From NCBI GenBank assembly GCA_903848955.1, contig CAINHS010000003.1:62001-126000 (forward strand): DNA of 64,000 bases, given 5' to 3'. The notes below the pieces were generated by a model. It saw nothing but the letters and a program-made list of their open reading frames with translations. It did no database searches and was not told the DNA's origin. How positions within the stretch are numbered: position 1 is the first letter of the stretch; the number at the start of each line of letters is the position of its first letter. Of this stretch, positions 8,008 through 18,995 are shown in pieces. A program made the position numbers and the translations under genes. This DNA comes from an uncultured beta proteobacterium (GTDB lineage: Bacteria; Pseudomonadota; Gammaproteobacteria; Burkholderiales; Rhodocyclaceae).

Positions 8008-9365
8008 AACTGCTGCCGCGCTCGCTGCTGTGGCGCACGTTCCTGTTCGTCGCACTGCTGATGATGCTTTCCGTGGCGGCGTGGTTCGCCATTTTCAGCA
8101 CCTACGAACGCGAACCGCGCGCCCGGCAACTGGCGCAGACCCTGGTCAGCGTCGCCAACCTGACGCGGGCGGCGCTGATTTCGGCCCGCCCCGAGGCGCG
8201 CCGCGAGCTGTTGCGCGATTTGTCGGAGCGGGAAGGCATCCACATCTACCCGGCCGATGCCACAGACCGCATCGAACCCCTGCCCGACCGCGCCTTTCTG
8301 CACCGGGTCGAGGAACTGGTCAAGGATCAGTTGGGGCCCGCCACGCGACTCACGCTCGAGCGCGACGGCGAGCGGGCCCTGTTCGTCAGTTTCCGCATCG
8401 ACGACAGCGACGAAGGCGATTTCTGGCTCGCCCTGCCGCGCGAGCGCATCGACCGCGTGTTTCCGCTGGGCTGGCTGGGCTGGGGCGTTGCCGCCCTGCT
8501 GCTGTCGCTGCTCGGCGCCTGGCTGATCGTGTTCCGCATTACCCGGCCGCTCAAGGCCTTGCAGCAGGCAGCGCACAAAGTCGGCGGCGGCGAAACGCCG
8601 GACCGGCTCGATGAGGGCGGCCCGACCGAACTGGCGACGGTGGCCCGCGCCTTCAACCAGATGAGCGCCGGCCTGGAGCAGATCGACCAGGATCGCGCCC
8701 TGATTCTCGCCGGCATTTCCCATGACCTGCGGACGCCGCTGACGCGGCTGCGCATGGGCATCGAAATGGCCGCCGACGAAGGCCTGCGCGAAGGCATGAC
8801 GGCCGATATCGAGGAAATGGACAAGACCATCGGCCAGTTCCTCGACTTCGCCCGCTCGGAGGGCGGCGAGGCGCAGCAGGATATGGATGTCGCCGCACTG
8901 CTGGCCGAACTTGCCGTGCAATACCGGCGCCGGGGTTTCGCTGTGCAACTGGCGACACCGACCGGCCTGCCATCGCCCGCGACCCCGCCTGCCGCCATCC
9001 TCCCGCTTCGGCCGCAAGCCCTGCGCCGTGCCGTCAGCAACCTGATCGACAACGCGCTGCGCTATGCCGGCAGCGAATCGCCCGTGGAGTTGGCCCTCGG
9101 CACGATCGACGGCGAATTCAGCATCGAGGTGCGCGACCTCGGCCCCGGCATTCCGCCGGCAGATGTCGAACGCATGAAACGCCCGTTCGCCCGGCTTGAA
9201 GGCGCGCGCACCAACGCCGCCGGTGCCGGACTCGGCCTCGCCATCGTCGACCGCATCGCGCGCTCCCACAACGGCCGCCTTGAACTGCTGCCGCGCCCCG
9301 GCGGCGGCCTGATTGCCCGTCTCGCCCTGCGCCCGGCGCCTCCGACTCCGACTGCTGCGTCATGA
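8004..9365 (+). CDS. EnvZ-type membrane sensor histidine kinase
   Basis: 453-residue kinase beginning MKLLPRSLLWRTF. Transmembrane helix 1 is at residues ~8-33, a periplasmic domain at ~34-152, helix 2 at ~155-177, HAMP at ~178-230 (FRITRPLKALQQA), HisKA with phosphoacceptor in ISHDLRTPLTRLR (His near 238), and HATPase_c with NLIDNALRYAG and GAGLGLAIVDRI. Size and order match EnvZ. The start overlaps the regulator stop and its own stop overlaps the next gene, a truncated globin, also by ATGA, so three proteins are made from one coupled message. Confidence 0.92.
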   Translation: MKLLPRSLLWRTFLFVALLMMLSVAAWFAIFSTYEREPRARQLAQTLVSVANLTRAALISARPEARRELLRDLSEREGIHIYPADATDRIEPLPDRAFLHRVEELVKDQLGPATRLTLERDGERALFVSFRIDDSDEGDFWLALPRERIDRVFPLGWLGWGVAALLLSLLGAWLIVFRITRPLKALQQAAHKVGGGETPDRLDEGGPTELATVARAFNQMSAGLEQIDQDRALILAGISHDLRTPLTRLRMGIEMAADEGLREGMTADIEEMDKTIGQFLDFARSEGGEAQQDMDVAALLAELAVQYRRRGFAVQLATPTGLPSPATPPAAILPLRPQALRRAVSNLIDNALRYAGSESPVELALGTIDGEFSIEVRDLGPGIPPADVERMKRPFARLEGARTNAAGAGLGLAIVDRIARSHNGRLELLPRPGGGLIARLALRPAPPTPTAAS

Positions 9366-9763
9366 GCGAAGCCGCCACAGCCTACTCGCGGTTGGGCGGC
9401 GAAGCCGCCTTGCGCCGTCTGGTCAGCCGCTTCTACGAACTGATGGACACCCTGCCCGAGGCCTACGGCATCCGCAAACTGCATGCGGCCGATCTTTCCG
9501 GCGCCGAACAAAAGCTGTTCACGTACCTCTCCGGCTGGCTCGGCGGCCCCCAACTGTATGTCGAAAAATTCGGCCACCCCATGCTGCGCGCACGCCACCT
9601 GTCCTTTGCCATCGGCAGCGGCGAAGCGGAACAGTGGATGCTGTGCATGCGCCAGGCCATGGCTGAAGTCATAGCCGATGAAGACCTGCGTGCCGCGCTC
9701 GACAAGTCACTCGACAATCTGGCGCAGCACATGCGCAACCGCAACGACCAACCGGCGGCCTGA
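9362..9763 (+). CDS. Group II truncated haemoglobin (trHbO-like)
   Basis: 133-residue heme protein of the 2-on-2 globin family. Diagnostic features are the B-helix RFYELM, the GGPQLYVEKFGHPMLRARH block that carries the proximal histidine (F8) in RARH, and a Trp at the G8 position (EQWMLCM), which marks group II. Such proteins bind O2, NO or hydroperoxide; their roles include nitrosative-stress defence and oxygen handling. The ATGA overlap with the sensor kinase is unusual and suggests that the gas-binding protein is part of, or output of, that signalling system. It converges on the AI-2E-family gene with nine bases between. Confidence 0.9.
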   Translation: MSEAATAYSRLGGEAALRRLVSRFYELMDTLPEAYGIRKLHAADLSGAEQKLFTYLSGWLGGPQLYVEKFGHPMLRARHLSFAIGSGEAEQWMLCMRQAMAEVIADEDLRAALDKSLDNLAQHMRNRNDQPAA

Positions 9764-9772
9764 GACCGGCTG

Positions 9773-10918
9773 TCAGAGGTCGCCGCTGGCCTGTTCCCGG
9801 CGCAAGGCCTTGGCGTGCCGGTGGCGCGCCCTGAGGCGCGGATCGGTGACGATGACGCCGACGGTTTCGCCGATCACCGTCACCACGCCCAACACGGGCA
9901 GCACCAGCATCAGGCCGGACACGCCGGCCACGGCGCCGCCGACGAAAATCATCAGCACCGTCACCAGCGGATGCAGTTCCAGGCTCTTGCCTATGGTGAG
10001 CGGCATATACACGAAGTCGTCGAGCAGCCTTACCGCCATGAACAGGGCGATGGCCCAGTAGGCCATGCCAGGGGCATCGGGAAAATCGGTAGCCGCCACC
10101 AGCACCACCAACAGGCCGCCGAGAATCGAGCCGACGTAGGGAATCCAGGCCAGCACGGCACAGATCAGGCCCAGGGCGAAAGGTCCGGGAATGCCCAGCA
10201 GCCACAATCCGGCGGCGAGCGTCAGCGTGTCCAGCAGCGTCAGCTTGATCAGCCCCTGGAAATAGGCGCGCGAGGTGCGATCGATTTCATGCAGCAGATA
10301 GAGGGTCTTTTCGAAAAAGGCATTCGGCACCGCGTCGCCCAGGAAGCGCTGAAAACGACGACCGTCGCGCAGAAAGAAGAAGGCGAGAAACGGCGCCAGC
10401 AGCAGCGAAGGCGTCCACGCCATGATGCCGATGGCGACCGGCTCCAGATGATCGGCAACGCTGCCGGTACCCTGGGCCAGACGCGTCGCCACGGTATCGG
10501 CGAGCCTGGCATGCGCCAGGGTCGACCAGTGCTCTTCCAGCGCCCGCAGCGAACGGTCGAGCAGTCGCAGCCCGCCCTGGATATAGCCGGTGAAGATGTC
10601 CTGCCAGCCGGAGATGTGCGCGGTGACCCAGGGCATCAGCGCCAGGCCGAGAACCGACAGCAGCGCAAGAAAGCCCAGCGTGACCAGGCTGGCCGCGGCT
10701 TCGCGGCTCATGCCGCGATAGATCAGGGCCTGCATCGACGGATAGAGAAAATAATACAGAATCAGCGCCAGCAGAAACGGCACCACCAGCCAGAGGATCT
10801 TCTGAAAGAAGAACAGAAGAAGGCAGGTGCCGGCAATGATCGAGATCCACACCACCGGACCCGAACTCTGCTGGCCCGCTGCCGGGGTGTGCTGCGCCGC
10901 TGCCCGTTGCATGGTCAC
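9773..10918 (-). CDS. AI-2E/PerM-family transporter
   Basis: Inner-membrane protein of 381 residues with about eight transmembrane helices: two near residues 24-60, one near 72-95, a long amphipathic stretch, then a cluster from ~205 to 345. The family signatures are FLAFFFLRDG in the middle and the DDFVYMPLTIGKSLELHPL block near the C-terminus. The family includes the putative AI-2 exporter TqsA and Na+(Li+)/H+ antiporters, so the substrate is open. The GTG start overlaps the stop of the upstream cyclic-nucleotide-binding gene (GTGA). The downstream ATG in GTGACCATG is an alternative start two codons in. Confidence 0.88.
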   Translation of the reverse strand: MTMQRAAAQHTPAAGQQSSGPVVWISIIAGTCLLLFFFQKILWLVVPFLLALILYYFLYPSMQALIYRGMSREAAASLVTLGFLALLSVLGLALMPWVTAHISGWQDIFTGYIQGGLRLLDRSLRALEEHWSTLAHARLADTVATRLAQGTGSVADHLEPVAIGIMAWTPSLLLAPFLAFFFLRDGRRFQRFLGDAVPNAFFEKTLYLLHEIDRTSRAYFQGLIKLTLLDTLTLAAGLWLLGIPGPFALGLICAVLAWIPYVGSILGGLLVVLVAATDFPDAPGMAYWAIALFMAVRLLDDFVYMPLTIGKSLELHPLVTVLMIFVGGAVAGVSGLMLVLPVLGVVTVIGETVGVIVTDPRLRARHRHAKALRREQASGDL

Positions 10919-11394
10919 AGGTGCTGATGGGCGCCTGCCGCCAGCGCCATGTCGCGCATGCGGGCGCCGAGATGATGCGCCAGTTCGCGCGAGATCTTCG
11001 AAGCGATGCGGGCGTGGGTATCGAGCAGACCGACAAAGTCGTCGCGGAAAAACACGATCAGCTGGCAGGCGGTCGCCGCCCTGGCCTGCGCCGAGCGCGG
11101 CGAGTTGTCGAGCAGAGCAAGTTCGCCGAAGAAGGTGCCGGGGGCGAGTTGCGCCAGACGACCCGCTTCGCCGTGTCCCTGCCGGCAGATCATCACTTCG
11201 CCGGCGGCGACGATGTAAATTGCCTGGCCCTCCTCGCCCTCGTCGAAAATCACCTCGCCTGCAAGGTAGTCGCGCTCGTGCAGCAGACCATCGACTATCT
11301 GCAGTTCGCCGGGGGTGAGATTGACGAACAGACTGAGGTTGCGCAGGCGATCAAGGCGCGGCGTTGTTCTTCTGGGGCGAAACAGATTGATCAC
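10915..11394 (-). CDS. Stand-alone cyclic-nucleotide-binding domain protein
   Basis: 159-residue protein containing one CRP-type effector domain (residues ~20-140) with the phosphate-binding cassette FFGELALLDNSPRSAQARA. It has no helix-turn-helix, so it is not a transcription factor of the CRP type. A short basic N-terminus (RPRRTTPRLDRLR) precedes it. Coupling by GTGA overlap to the AI-2E-family transporter suggests that it senses cAMP, c-di-GMP or a similar ligand and modulates that membrane protein, or acts as a soluble sensor. Confidence 0.88.
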   Translation of the reverse strand: MINLFRPRRTTPRLDRLRNLSLFVNLTPGELQIVDGLLHERDYLAGEVIFDEGEEGQAIYIVAAGEVMICRQGHGEAGRLAQLAPGTFFGELALLDNSPRSAQARAATACQLIVFFRDDFVGLLDTHARIASKISRELAHHLGARMRDMALAAGAHQHL

Positions 11395-11462
11395 GGCTAT
11401 CGGCTCCGAAATAGGGACTGATTCTAGTTTATCCGCTGCCTGCGGCAGCGCTCATGCAGGCC

Positions 11463-11951
11463 TCAATCCTTGCGCAGCAGCAGGGCAACGGCCTGCGCCG
11501 CTATGCCCTCGCCGCGGCCGGCAAAGCCGAGCCGCTCGCTGGTCTTGCCCTTGATGTTGACGGCACCGGCAGCGATCCCCAGATCCGCAGCGATGTTGGC
11601 GCACATCGCCGCGACATGGGGCGCGATGCGCGGTGCCTGGGCAATCACGGTGGCGTCGATATTGCCGACCTGCCAGCCGGCGGCATGCACCGCCGCAACC
11701 GCGCCGCGCAACAGGTGCCGGCTGTCGGCGGCCTCCCATTGCGCATCGCTGTCGGGAAACATGCGGCCGATGTCGCCCAGCCCTGCCGCACCCAGGATCG
11801 CATCGGTAATCGCGTGCAGCAGCGCGTCGGCATCCGAATGCCCGAGCAGCCCCTGATGATGCGGAATCTCGACGCCGCCGAGAACAAGCTTGCGGCCCGG
11901 GGTCAGTGCGTGCACGTCATAACCCTGACCCACGCGAAACGGTATGCTCAT
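11463..11951 (-). CDS. ispF: 2-C-methyl-D-erythritol 2,4-cyclodiphosphate synthase
   Basis: Fifth enzyme of the MEP isoprenoid pathway; it converts CDP-methylerythritol 2-phosphate to the cyclic diphosphate with loss of CMP. The 162-residue length is exact for the family. Visible are the metal ligands in GYDVHAL, the [14 protein letters not shown] block, the [10 protein letters not shown] loop, and the C-terminal [14 protein letters not shown]. Its usual partner ispD lies on the same strand but about 5 kb upstream, separated by sensory genes. ispF therefore needs its own promoter here, in the 210 bases after the higA stop. Confidence 0.96.
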   Translation of the reverse strand: MSIPFRVGQGYDVHALTPGRKLVLGGVEIPHHQGLLGHSDADALLHAITDAILGAAGLGDIGRMFPDSDAQWEAADSRHLLRGAVAAVHAAGWQVGNIDATVIAQAPRIAPHVAAMCANIAADLGIAAGAVNIKGKTSERLGFAGRGEGIAAQAVALLLRKD

Positions 11952-12161
11952 TGCGGAATAGCCCTTTCACCACAGCGACGGCACAGTTTATCCGTTTCCT
12001 CGGCTTTATATTCCGGCTATCCGGCACCCGTGATTTATATGTCGCACGCATGCTGCGGCGCGGCGGCCTGTCAGGCCCCCTGTTCACGCCATGGAATCAG
12101 CGATGCCTCCTTTGTGCGCGGTGTCTGCCGGTCGCGGAATATGGAGGCGGACTTTACTTGC

Positions 12162-12467
12162 TCATGCGGCCTTCAGCGTCTCAATATGGTTGCAGCTGCC
12201 GCGCTGCTCCAGTTCCCATAGATCGAGAGTCTGCTGCATGCGCAGCCAGATTTCAGGACCATTCCCCAACAGCCGGCCTAGACGCATGGCCATGTCCGGT
12301 GTTACGGGGCGCTTCTCATGGATAACTTCGGACACAGTCAACCGGGAGACGCCGAGGTGATCGGCAAAATCCTTCTGCGTCATGCGCAGATGCGGCAGTA
12401 CGTCCTCGCGCAAGATGGCGCCGGGGTGTGTCGGGCGCCGGTCAGGATCTCGTAAAGACTTAGCCAT
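12162..12467 (-). CDS. higA: HigA-family antitoxin, orphan
   Basis: 101-residue XRE-type helix-turn-helix protein (residues ~30-85) of the HigA / VapI antidote group. It begins with the group's typical RRPTHPGAILREDVLP, followed by MTQKDFADHLGVSRLTVSEV and GNGPEIWLRMQQTLDLWELE. In higBA modules the toxin gene precedes the antitoxin. Here the ATG overlaps the stop of a broken higB remnant (TGATG). With the toxin dead, the protein may persist as a repressor of its own promoter or of other genes. Confidence 0.9.
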   Translation of the reverse strand: MAKSLRDPDRRPTHPGAILREDVLPHLRMTQKDFADHLGVSRLTVSEVIHEKRPVTPDMAMRLGRLLGNGPEIWLRMQQTLDLWELEQRGSCNHIETLKAA

Positions 12468-12651
12468 CAGTGATAATCCTCCAAGCTGACCACGATCACG
12501 TCCTCACCGTCGAAGCGAAACGTGATACGCCACATTGTGCGCTGCTCAGCAGATTACCAATCAAGAGATCCGGACAGCATCCATTTCATCGCCATGGCGC
12601 AATGCGCCAAGCCGCCGGATCGCTGCCATGCAGGCCGCAGCAGAATCGCCG
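12467..12651 (-). pseudogene. higB toxin remnant
   Basis: Directly before higA, in the frame that ends at 12467, the minus strand encodes WRITFRFDGEDVIVVSLED followed by YH and a stop. This is the C-terminal signature of RelE/HigB toxins. Going upstream in the same frame, a TAA occurs at 12554-12556. Before it the reading continues with WMLSGSLDW, which can be aligned with the LKGDLAGxWS part of HigB. Everything further N-terminal is unrecognisable, and the frame meets the 3' end of the sensor-kinase gene. The toxin is therefore truncated and carries an in-frame stop. The assignment rests on motif recognition only. Confidence 0.7.
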
Positions 12652-15738
<3,087 letters not shown>

Positions 15739-15741
15739 CAA

Positions 15742-16785
15742 CTACTCGACGATGGTGACGGCGCCGGGGCGGGCCGATCGCAGCGGCGGCAGGTAGAGGA
15801 AATTGATGTAGTTCAAGGCTTGTTCGGCCTTGACATGGCCTTCCCGCCGCGCCCAGCGGGCCTCGGCTTCCAGTGTCCGCACCAGTGATTGTTCAAGCGC
15901 CAGGCGATATTTGTAGCGCGGCCAGATCCAGTCGACGAAGCCCTGGTCCAACTGAAGACGGTCGCGAAGTATGGCCTGAGCCCTGGACGGCTCCGTATTG
16001 ATGAAACTCTCCGCACGATCCAGAGCCCGCAGCAGCCTGACCAGATCCTCGCCCCGCACCCCGCACCACTGCTTGCGCGCGATCAGGTTGAATGACATCA
16101 CATAGGCGCCGGACTTGGCCAGGACCTTGGCGCCCGGCAAGCTTGCGAGCGCCTTGTAGGGAAACGGTTCCCATATCGCAATGGCATCCACCTCGCTCTT
16201 TGTCAAAGCCTCGACCATGGCCTCGGGTTGCAGGTTGCGCAGCTTTACCGACTTCGGATCGACGCCGTTCAGCAGCAGCATGCTGTCGAGATAGTAATGG
16301 CTTGAGCTGGCCGACACGGTCGCGACAGTCTTCCCGGCCAGTTGATCCGGCCGCGTGATTCCTGAATCCGCCCTGGTCACGACCTTGCTGTCGTCATCGC
16401 TGGTGACGAAGGTGGCGACAACGGCGTAGTCGCTGCGCCGGAAACTGTTGAACATCACCACCGCCTCGGATGCGGTCGCCAGGTCGGACGTGCCGTCCAG
16501 CATTTGCTGGAAAGCCCGCGGCCCGCCGATAACCTCATTGAGTCGGACTGTCAGCCCCTCCGCCGCAAAATAGCCCTGGCTATCGGCAACATAGATGGGA
16601 AGAGACAGCGGGGTTTGCGATACGGCAATGCGGATCGGCTCGGCCGGTGCGGCAAAGGCCAGCTGTGACAGCATCAGCAGGAATACCCGCGCCAGGCACC
16701 GGACGGACTCGCCGCCATGGAGCCGGCGGGGCCCCGACCGGACAGGAGAAGTTTGCACAGTTGTCATATCGCGGTCTGCTGCCAT
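15742..16785 (-). CDS. NMT1/SsuA-type periplasmic substrate-binding protein
   Basis: 347-residue exported protein of the ABC-transporter binding-protein superfamily (NMT1/THI5-like, NrtA/SsuA/TauA fold). The start at ATG 16785 is chosen by AAGGAG eight bases upstream. A long charged lead precedes a hydrophobic export signal (ARVFLLMLSQLAFAAPA). The mature domain shows PLSLPIYVADSQGYFAAEGL, the QMLDGTSDLATAS block, and a hinge region DAIAIWEPFPYKAL. There is no ABC ATPase or permease nearby; the next gene is the hybrid kinase, three bases downstream. It is therefore more likely a sensor module than a transport component. Confidence 0.88.
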   Translation of the reverse strand: MAADRDMTTVQTSPVRSGPRRLHGGESVRCLARVFLLMLSQLAFAAPAEPIRIAVSQTPLSLPIYVADSQGYFAAEGLTVRLNEVIGGPRAFQQMLDGTSDLATASEAVVMFNSFRRSDYAVVATFVTSDDDSKVVTRADSGITRPDQLAGKTVATVSASSSHYYLDSMLLLNGVDPKSVKLRNLQPEAMVEALTKSEVDAIAIWEPFPYKALASLPGAKVLAKSGAYVMSFNLIARKQWCGVRGEDLVRLLRALDRAESFINTEPSRAQAILRDRLQLDQGFVDWIWPRYKYRLALEQSLVRTLEAEARWARREGHVKAEQALNYINFLYLPPLRSARPGAVTIVE

Positions 16786-16971
16786 TATCTGAACTCCTTG
16801 CTGCAGAGCGGAATCCCGCATACCGCCATACTGCCTCGCCAAGGCCCTTTTCGTAATCAGTGAATTACGCCGGAATCTGCGGTTTCTACGTAGGCCCGAT
16901 GGCAGGCCGGATCTGCAGGATGCTGTGCAGGTTCCGGCGGAGCCGCCGCGGCCCTTGCCTCGATGCCGCGT

Positions 16972-17679
16972 TCAGGGCATCCGCCGCTGCCGCAGTATCC
17001 ACTCTGCAAGTTGCAGATCGAGCGGATAAGTCACCTTGAGGTTGCTGGCATCGGCCGCCACCAGGCGCGGCGAGAAACCAAGCGCCTCCATGGCGCCGGC
17101 TTCGTCGGTGACCTGCGGTGCAGACTCGAGTGCGGCGAGCAGCAGCCGGTGGCGGAACATCTGCGGCGTCTGGGCCTGCCACAAGCCCTCGCGCGCCACC
17201 GTCTGCAGCACACGGCCGGCGGCATCGGCGCGCTTCAGGGTATCGGCAACCGGCACGGCGAGGAGGCCGCCGGCATCATCCTGGCCTACTTCGGCGATCA
17301 ACTTTTCCACCAGCGCCACCGTCAGGCAGGGCCGCGCCGCGTCGTGCACCAGCACCCAGTCCTCGCCCATATCGCCCAGTGCCGCAGCCATCGCCCGCAG
17401 GCCGTTGGCGACGCTTTGCGCGCGGCTCTCGCCGCCGCAGCGCAGCAGCCGCAATTTCGGCCCCAGCGCCGCCATCTGCGCGGCTGGCCAGAACTCATCT
17501 TGCGGCGCCAGCACCACGAACACGTTCGCCACCGCCGGAGTGGCGCACAATGTCGCCAGAGCATGCCGGATCATTGGCTGGTTCGCCAGCGGAAGATATT
17601 GCTTGGGCAGCGCCTGGCCGGATTGCGCGCCCATGCGCGACCCCGAACCCGCGGCGGGAACCAGTGCGTGATAAGTCAT
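16972..17679 (-). CDS. ispD: 2-C-methyl-D-erythritol 4-phosphate cytidylyltransferase
   Basis: Third enzyme of the MEP pathway, forming CDP-methylerythritol from CTP. The 235-residue protein has the nucleotide-binding start [11 protein letters not shown], the PKQYLPL loop, [12 protein letters not shown] in the active site and [15 protein letters not shown] at the end. Length and motifs are normal. It is transcribed divergently from the MgtC/DUF4010 gene (48 bases between). The gene that normally follows, ispF, is displaced by about 5 kb. Confidence 0.96.
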   Translation of the reverse strand: MTYHALVPAAGSGSRMGAQSGQALPKQYLPLANQPMIRHALATLCATPAVANVFVVLAPQDEFWPAAQMAALGPKLRLLRCGGESRAQSVANGLRAMAAALGDMGEDWVLVHDAARPCLTVALVEKLIAEVGQDDAGGLLAVPVADTLKRADAAGRVLQTVAREGLWQAQTPQMFRHRLLLAALESAPQVTDEAGAMEALGFSPRLVAADASNLKVTYPLDLQLAEWILRQRRMP

Positions 17680-17727
17680 GCCCCGATTCTATACAATCGC
17701 CCTACAGGAATTCGCACGAAAAACAAC

Positions 17728-18981
17728 ATGTTCGCCACGGAGCCCGGATACGAAAGCTTGCAGGCATTTGCCACCAGCATCGGCATCGGCCTGCTCATCG
17801 GCCTGGAGCGCGAACGCCAATCCGACCTCAAGGCCGGCTTGCGCACTTTTGCCCTGGTGGGACTGCTCGGTTGCCTCAGCGCCCTGCTGGCGCAGATCAC
17901 CGACAGCGGCTGGATACTCGCCGCCGGCCTGCTCGCCATCGCCGCCATGATGATCGCCGCGCACGTCTCCGATCCGCTCGACAGCGGCGATCCGGGCACC
18001 ACCTCGGTGGTGGCGCTGATGGTCTGCTATGCGCTGGGTGCGGTGGTCTGGTTCGGCTACACCTCGGTCGCCGTCATGCTGGCCATCGCCACCACGGTAC
18101 TGCTCTACTTCAAGGCGCAACTGCACGGCATATCAAGAAGCCTGACGCACGTCGACCTGCTGTCGATACTTCAGTTCGGCGTGCTGGCACTGGTGATTCT
18201 GCCGATCCTGCCGGACCGCGATTTCGGCCCCTACCGGGCCTTGAATCCCCACAACATCTGGTGGATGGTGGTGCTGATCTCGGGCGTATCGCTGGCCGGC
18301 TATGCCGCCCTGCGGCTGATCGGGGCGCGCCATGGCGCAGCGCTGATCGGCCTGTTCGGCGGCCTGGTTTCCTCCACGGCAACCACCATGATCTTCGCCC
18401 GCCATACCCGGGCCAATGCCGATCTCGCGCGCACCGCAACGGTGGTGATTCTGCTCGCCAACATTGTCGTCATGGTGCGCCTCGGGCTGGTTTCCTTCGC
18501 TGTCGCACCGGAAATCGTCGCCCGGCTGTTCAGCGTACTCGGCTGCGGCATCGCGCTGGGACTGGCCGCCACGCTCTGGGGCTGGCGCCAGTTCGAGCGC
18601 AGCGACACCCTGCCGATGCCGGATGTCACCAACCCGACCGAGATCAGGACGGCGCTCACCTTCGGCGGCCTGTATGCTCTGATCCTGATGCTTGCCGCCT
18701 GGCTGCAGGATGTTGCCGGCAGCCGCGGAATCTACCTGCTGGCGCTGGCCTCGGGCCTGACCGACGTCGACGCGATCACGCTGTCCTCGCTGCGCATGTT
18801 CGGCATGGACAAGCTGACGGCGGCGCAAACCGTGACCACGATAACCCTGGCAACTCTGTCCAATCTTGTTTTCAAGACGGGGCTGGTACTTGCCATTGGC
18901 GGCGCGGCGCTGGCCCGCCGCACCCTGCCGGGACTGGCCGCCATCGCCGCGGGACTGGTCGGCGGCCTGCTGCTGATCTGA
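17728..18981 (+). CDS. MgtC/SapB-DUF4010 membrane protein
   Basis: 417-residue integral membrane protein. Residues ~15-140 are MgtC-like, with the signature SIGIGLLIGLERER and RTFALVGLLGCLSALL. The rest (~185-417) is a DUF4010 domain with repeated helices and GLFGGLVSSTATTMIFA and LASGLTDVDAITLS. About 12 membrane segments are expected. The ATG at 17728 is used; an in-frame extension far upstream runs through ispD on the other strand and is not real. It starts an array of four same-strand genes with gaps of 14 and 31 bases and one overlap. Function of the DUF4010 family is not established; ion homeostasis is inferred from MgtC. Confidence 0.9.
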   Translation: MFATEPGYESLQAFATSIGIGLLIGLERERQSDLKAGLRTFALVGLLGCLSALLAQITDSGWILAAGLLAIAAMMIAAHVSDPLDSGDPGTTSVVALMVCYALGAVVWFGYTSVAVMLAIATTVLLYFKAQLHGISRSLTHVDLLSILQFGVLALVILPILPDRDFGPYRALNPHNIWWMVVLISGVSLAGYAALRLIGARHGAALIGLFGGLVSSTATTMIFARHTRANADLARTATVVILLANIVVMVRLGLVSFAVAPEIVARLFSVLGCGIALGLAATLWGWRQFERSDTLPMPDVTNPTEIRTALTFGGLYALILMLAAWLQDVAGSRGIYLLALASGLTDVDAITLSSLRMFGMDKLTAAQTVTTITLATLSNLVFKTGLVLAIGGAALARRTLPGLAAIAAGLVGGLLLI

Positions 18982-18995
18982 CCGGAAATATCGTC

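Noticed and set aside
7971-9269. 432-codon minus-strand frame opposite the EnvZ-type kinase
   Set aside because: It is an antisense shadow of a kinase gene with all domain motifs intact.
9815-10927. 370-codon plus-strand frame opposite the AI-2E gene
   Set aside because: His/Gln/Arg-rich shadow with no domain; the minus-strand frame encodes a normal membrane protein.
16963-17727. Long in-frame extension of the DUF4010 protein upstream of 17728
   Set aside because: It runs antisense through ispD and has no family-like sequence; the domain begins right after ATG 17728.
17118-18995. Extension of the MBL protein to a 1373-residue reading frame
   Set aside because: The first 626 residues are Arg/Pro-rich out-of-frame shadow of ispD and the DUF4010 gene; the real protein starts at ATG 18996.
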